Shown piece by piece: positions 61,147 to 64,000 of a stretch of DNA of 64,000 nucleotides. The position numbers and the translations under genes were made by a program. The notes under the pieces are model-generated. The model worked only from the letters and a program-made list of their open reading frames with translations. It did no database searches and was not told the DNA's origin. The stretch is from Calditrichia bacterium (GTDB taxonomy: Bacteria; Calditrichota; Calditrichia; RBG-13-44-9; J075): positions 62,001 through 126,000 of the forward strand of contig JANQQU010000028.1 in assembly GCA_028284905.1 (NCBI GenBank), in the 5' to 3' direction. Numbering within the stretch: the stretch's first letter is position 1; every line of letters begins with the position of its first letter.

Positions 61147-63054
61147 CGACCAAAACAGCTCAACCCTTTTCCCCTTAATTTCCAATTCTGTTTCCCGGCG
61201 ATACAGGGAGACAATCACTTCCGGAAGAAAGTCCCTGTGTGGTGCCTGCAGGGACTTTTTCTGTGAATCATTCTTTACCGCCACATGCCGCAAGCGAAAC
61301 TCCTCCCCAATACTTTCCTCCAAATATTTCCATAGCGGATACTCACCAGCATTGCCAATCATATAAAGGCCAATCTCTTTAAATTGATTGTTTTTAATGA
61401 ATTCTGAAGCCGCTTCGTAATGTGGCCGCAGGTCCGGCATATTGCATAAATATTGCTCGATGCGCGGTGTCGTCAAAATGCTATATTTCCCTGAAAGTGG
61501 ACGAATGGTATTACTGAATACCCAGGGCAGGGAAGCGAAGAGCAGAAACAGTACAGACACATTAGCGAGGCCTTTCCGGCGCAGTTGTCCCAAAACGACC
61601 CCGGCAAGGGGAGAAAATAGAACAAACATCGGTAGATGAAGCCGTGGATGCCAGGGTTGCCAGCGGAACATCAAGCAGAAAAAGAGGAACTGACAAACGA
61701 TGATTAACCAAAATTGAAAAAGCAGGGGAGCGGAATGGCGCCGGCGAATTATTACCAGGGAGATTCCCAAAATTGACAGTAAATGCAGGAAGTTACCAGC
61801 ATGGTCTTCATGCCGTAGGGACAGCCAAAGATCTTCTGCCCAATAACTGCTTTCGTAGGGCAAAACGCTGGGAATCGCAAAATGAGTATTATCATAGGTA
61901 ATCGCCGGATGATTGACGGAAATTCCCATCCACTCATGGATTTGTAGAACAGCATTTTCCTGCAGCTTGTTTATCGTTGGAAAAGGCGTAGCACCATGAA
62001 GGGCAAGATTTCGGAGAACATTGGACACTAATAACCGGGGGCCGTAATCCCGATTCGGATAGCGCTGAATTTTTCCCAGGGGGAAGCCATTATAATCTAT
62101 ATTGCGAAGATATGCACCGCTATTTAGAGAGAGCACAATCAAAATGCCGAAAAGTAAAGGGCGTCGAACTTGCCATTTCTGCCTTCGATATTCGGCGATA
62201 AACAACCAGAGCAACAATGGTGCGACAGCCAGGTAAGCGGTTCCTTTGGTTAACAGGGCCAATCCGCTGGAGGCGGCTATAAAAATCAATCCTTTTTTAG
62301 TCAGTTCTGTCTTCAGGGCGAGGATGATGAAATAAGTCAGACAAACTAACCAGAATGCAGTAACAAAGTCGTTTTGTGTACTGGTCGATTGCAGAATGCC
62401 CATCGGAATAGTTAAAGAAAAGGCGGCAGCATAAATTTGCCCGCGATAGCCTACGCCAAGCAGGCGGGCAATTAGTGACACACCAAGGGCCGAACCGACC
62501 ATACTAAACCATTGAACCAGATTAGCGAAGCGATCACTGTTACTTAGTAATTGAAAATGGGAAATGGCAAATTCTGCCCAGGGACCGAGAAACAATTGCC
62601 GGGTATTATGGGTAGGATAATTGGCCACGGAATGATTTTGAAGCCAATGCATCACCCTGGGAAGGTGGTAAGTCATGGAATCCCAGGTGTTAGGTGCGGC
62701 AATCCAGGCAATCAGGCCACTTATCATAACGATGCCTGACAAAAATGCAAGAACGAACTTCTCAAAAACAGTAAATGGAATTTTATTCCTCATCACCGGA
62801 TTCTGTCCGCTGACCTTCCTTAGCCAAAATACCAAGGCACCCAAAAAAGCTGCACTCCAAAAAATTTGCAGAAAAGTGTCATTAAAAATCCGAAACAAAC
62901 TGAGCGTCTCAGTAGAAATTACTACCAAAACACCCCATGCGACCGCCGCCTGTAAAAAGACTTCCCGCCGGCTTGCAATTTGGGGAGATAGGGAGGAGTG
63001 AGAGAAACCGCGGAAAAGCAGATAAAAAACCGCGAGCGGTAAAAGTATTGTCAT
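61108..63054 (-). CDS. GT39/ArnT-like membrane glycosyltransferase
   Basis: A 648-residue GT-C protein with about eleven to thirteen helices. AAPNTWDSMTYHLPRVMHWL after helix two carries the Asp of the first external loop, as in PMT-type enzymes, and TNDF-like TSTQNDFVTAFWLVCLTYFI plus LLTKGTAYLAVAPLLLWLFI follow. The C-terminal 150 residues form an extracytoplasmic domain. Such enzymes transfer a polyprenyl-linked sugar to lipid, glycan or protein. It is the only reverse-strand gene in the glycan locus. Confidence 0.8.
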   Translation of the reverse strand: MTILLPLAVFYLLFRGFSHSSLSPQIASRREVFLQAAVAWGVLVVISTETLSLFRIFNDTFLQIFWSAAFLGALVFWLRKVSGQNPVMRNKIPFTVFEKFVLAFLSGIVMISGLIAWIAAPNTWDSMTYHLPRVMHWLQNHSVANYPTHNTRQLFLGPWAEFAISHFQLLSNSDRFANLVQWFSMVGSALGVSLIARLLGVGYRGQIYAAAFSLTIPMGILQSTSTQNDFVTAFWLVCLTYFIILALKTELTKKGLIFIAASSGLALLTKGTAYLAVAPLLLWLFIAEYRRQKWQVRRPLLFGILIVLSLNSGAYLRNIDYNGFPLGKIQRYPNRDYGPRLLVSNVLRNLALHGATPFPTINKLQENAVLQIHEWMGISVNHPAITYDNTHFAIPSVLPYESSYWAEDLWLSLRHEDHAGNFLHLLSILGISLVIIRRRHSAPLLFQFWLIIVCQFLFFCLMFRWQPWHPRLHLPMFVLFSPLAGVVLGQLRRKGLANVSVLFLLFASLPWVFSNTIRPLSGKYSILTTPRIEQYLCNMPDLRPHYEAASEFIKNNQFKEIGLYMIGNAGEYPLWKYLEESIGEEFRLRHVAVKNDSQKKSLQAPHRDFLPEVIVSLYRRETELEIKGKRVELFWSSGPVKLLGPAGD

Positions 63055-63257
63055 GAAAATCTTTCTTACAATCGGAATTGTGATGTAAACAGTACTGCAG
63101 TCAGCGGAAATTGGTTAATTATTTTTGACTGTGGCTATGCAGACGCAATTCGTCCACATAGAAATGCCTCGCTCAAAAATACATTTTAGATGGCCAGAGT
63201 TTCGCCGGAAGATCACAAAATCATCGCTTCATTCTAAAATAACTTACAGGAAATGAT

Positions 63258-64000
63258 ATGCCCCGGAACATGGTTTGGCGAGCGACGTCAGCTCAGGAAC
63301 AGCTTTTAAAAGCTGCATTGTTTCGTGGAGAAACAGCCATTCAAGCCTGGGAAAACTGGCAGGAAAATGCAGACTTAAAATCTCTGGATGAGGGTAGTGC
63401 TCGCCTGCTGCCTTTGCTTTATAAGAACCTATCACGGCAAGGTGTTCAACATGCCTTAATGACAGAATTTAAGCAATTGTATGATCGCACCTGGATGAAA
63501 AATCAATACGCGGTGTATCAACTGGCAAATTTGTTGAAAGCTTTCCAGAGCGCCGGTATCGAAGCGTTGCTACTAAAAGGGATGGCATTAACTTTATTCT
63601 ACTATCAGGATTTTGGCGTTCGTTCGATGAATGACTATGATTTGGTGGTAAAAGCAAATCAGGTTCCGGAAGCCCTTCAGATTTTGAATGAACAGGGATG
63701 GGAGGCTGAAGATGAAAATCCCCTGCAAAAAATGTCTGTGGTTCACGCCAGTGCATTCCGAAATGCAAAGGGGCAACATCTTGATCTCCATTGGCATATT
63801 ATGCATGAATGCTGCACACCTTCAGCGAATGATCTTTTTTGGCAAAACGCTATCCGAAAAGAAATTCGGGGAGTGCCGGTATGGATTTTAAACCCGGCCC
63901 ATCAGTTGTTGCATGTCTGCGTCCATGGTGCGAAATGGGATGCTATTCCCCCGATACGCTGGGTGGCAGATGCCATGGCGGTGTTGCAGGTGGCTGACAA
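63258..64000 (+). CDS. Nucleotidyltransferase family protein, second paralog (3' end outside window)
   Basis: The frame is open from ATG 63258 (ribosome site AGGAAA) to the window edge, 247 codons. It resembles the 57323 protein: the N-terminal ARLLPLLYKNLSRQG, then LLLKGMALTLFYYQDFG and metal motif MNDYDLVV (D126, D128), and HQLLHVCVHGAKWDAIPPIR near the end. The rest lies beyond the window. It is divergent from the GT39-like gene, so it has its own promoter in 63055-63257. Confidence 0.8.
   Translation, partial: MPRNMVWRATSAQEQLLKAALFRGETAIQAWENWQENADLKSLDEGSARLLPLLYKNLSRQGVQHALMTEFKQLYDRTWMKNQYAVYQLANLLKAFQSAGIEALLLKGMALTLFYYQDFGVRSMNDYDLVVKANQVPEALQILNEQGWEAEDENPLQKMSVVHASAFRNAKGQHLDLHWHIMHECCTPSANDLFWQNAIRKEIRGVPVWILNPAHQLLHVCVHGAKWDAIPPIRWVADAMAVLQVAD

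Noticed and set aside
51999-64000. Complete lasso-peptide gene cluster
   Set aside because: No asparagine-synthetase-like cyclase, B2 protease or separate precursor gene is visible in the window.
1-64000. tRNA or rRNA genes
   Set aside because: No cloverleaf with a CCA-type end or conserved rRNA segment was noticed by eye on either strand; a covariance-model scan would be needed to be sure.

Overview
The window looks like a chromosome segment from a Gram-negative bacterium of the FCB / Calditrichota-KSB1 type. This is inferred from an FtsX-type permease with the N-terminus usual in that group, a TolB-propeller protein ending in an outer-membrane barrel, an AraC regulator on a multi-pass membrane protein, a TolC/RND tripartite pump, and moderate GC content. 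No rRNA or tRNA gene was seen, so the placement is tentative. Positions 1-38,000 are ordinary chromosome with small operons and many short intergenic repeats; 38,300-64,000 is one long surface-glycan locus.

Left part. Phosphohistidine phosphatase SixA, a small protein resembling a worn-down histidine-kinase ATPase domain, and an NtrC-type regulator lie together (1-2504). Then come an SDR/MDR oxidoreductase pair, a Yip1-like protein, an APC permease, a beta-lactamase-fold hydrolase, and a 1033-residue peptidase-MA/TolB/barrel protein. An operon follows with a penicillin-acylase-type hydrolase, a small membrane protein and a five-heme cytochrome. The reverse-strand block 16252-22322 holds an FtsX-like permease, an exported PfpI protein, an orphan ectoine synthase, a membrane AraC regulator and aat. 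The PfpI and AraC proteins share a Cys4 ribbon related to heavy-metal-binding domains. Next are a methyltransferase, an ankyrin protein, an NCS2 permease, an SGNH hydrolase beside a deleted SGNH pseudogene, and a Cus-type copper/silver efflux operon (cusC-cusB-cusA) led by a Cys-rich periplasmic protein with a palindrome upstream.

Right part. From an MsbA-like ABC exporter (38312) onward, tightly packed plus-strand genes encode GT2, GT4, fucosyltransferase-like and rhamnosyltransferase-like enzymes, an MBOAT/SGNH O-acylation pair, two sulfotransferases and a GT87-type membrane protein; a GT39-like membrane glycosyltransferase is convergent at the end. Inside this locus sits a PqqD-like/HprK-like/nucleotidyltransferase module (51999 to the window end). 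Its PqqD protein carries a C-terminal tail that resembles a peptide substrate. It is the strongest candidate for a poorly described system: a RiPP-like or protein-modifying pathway joined to glycan synthesis.

Repeats. Hairpins built from the 8-mer TTGCCCAT and its complement occur at four intergenic sites, with a GAGC variant at two. Other small inverted-repeat families lie around 4.5, 6.9, 8.1, 16.1 and 20.1 kb.
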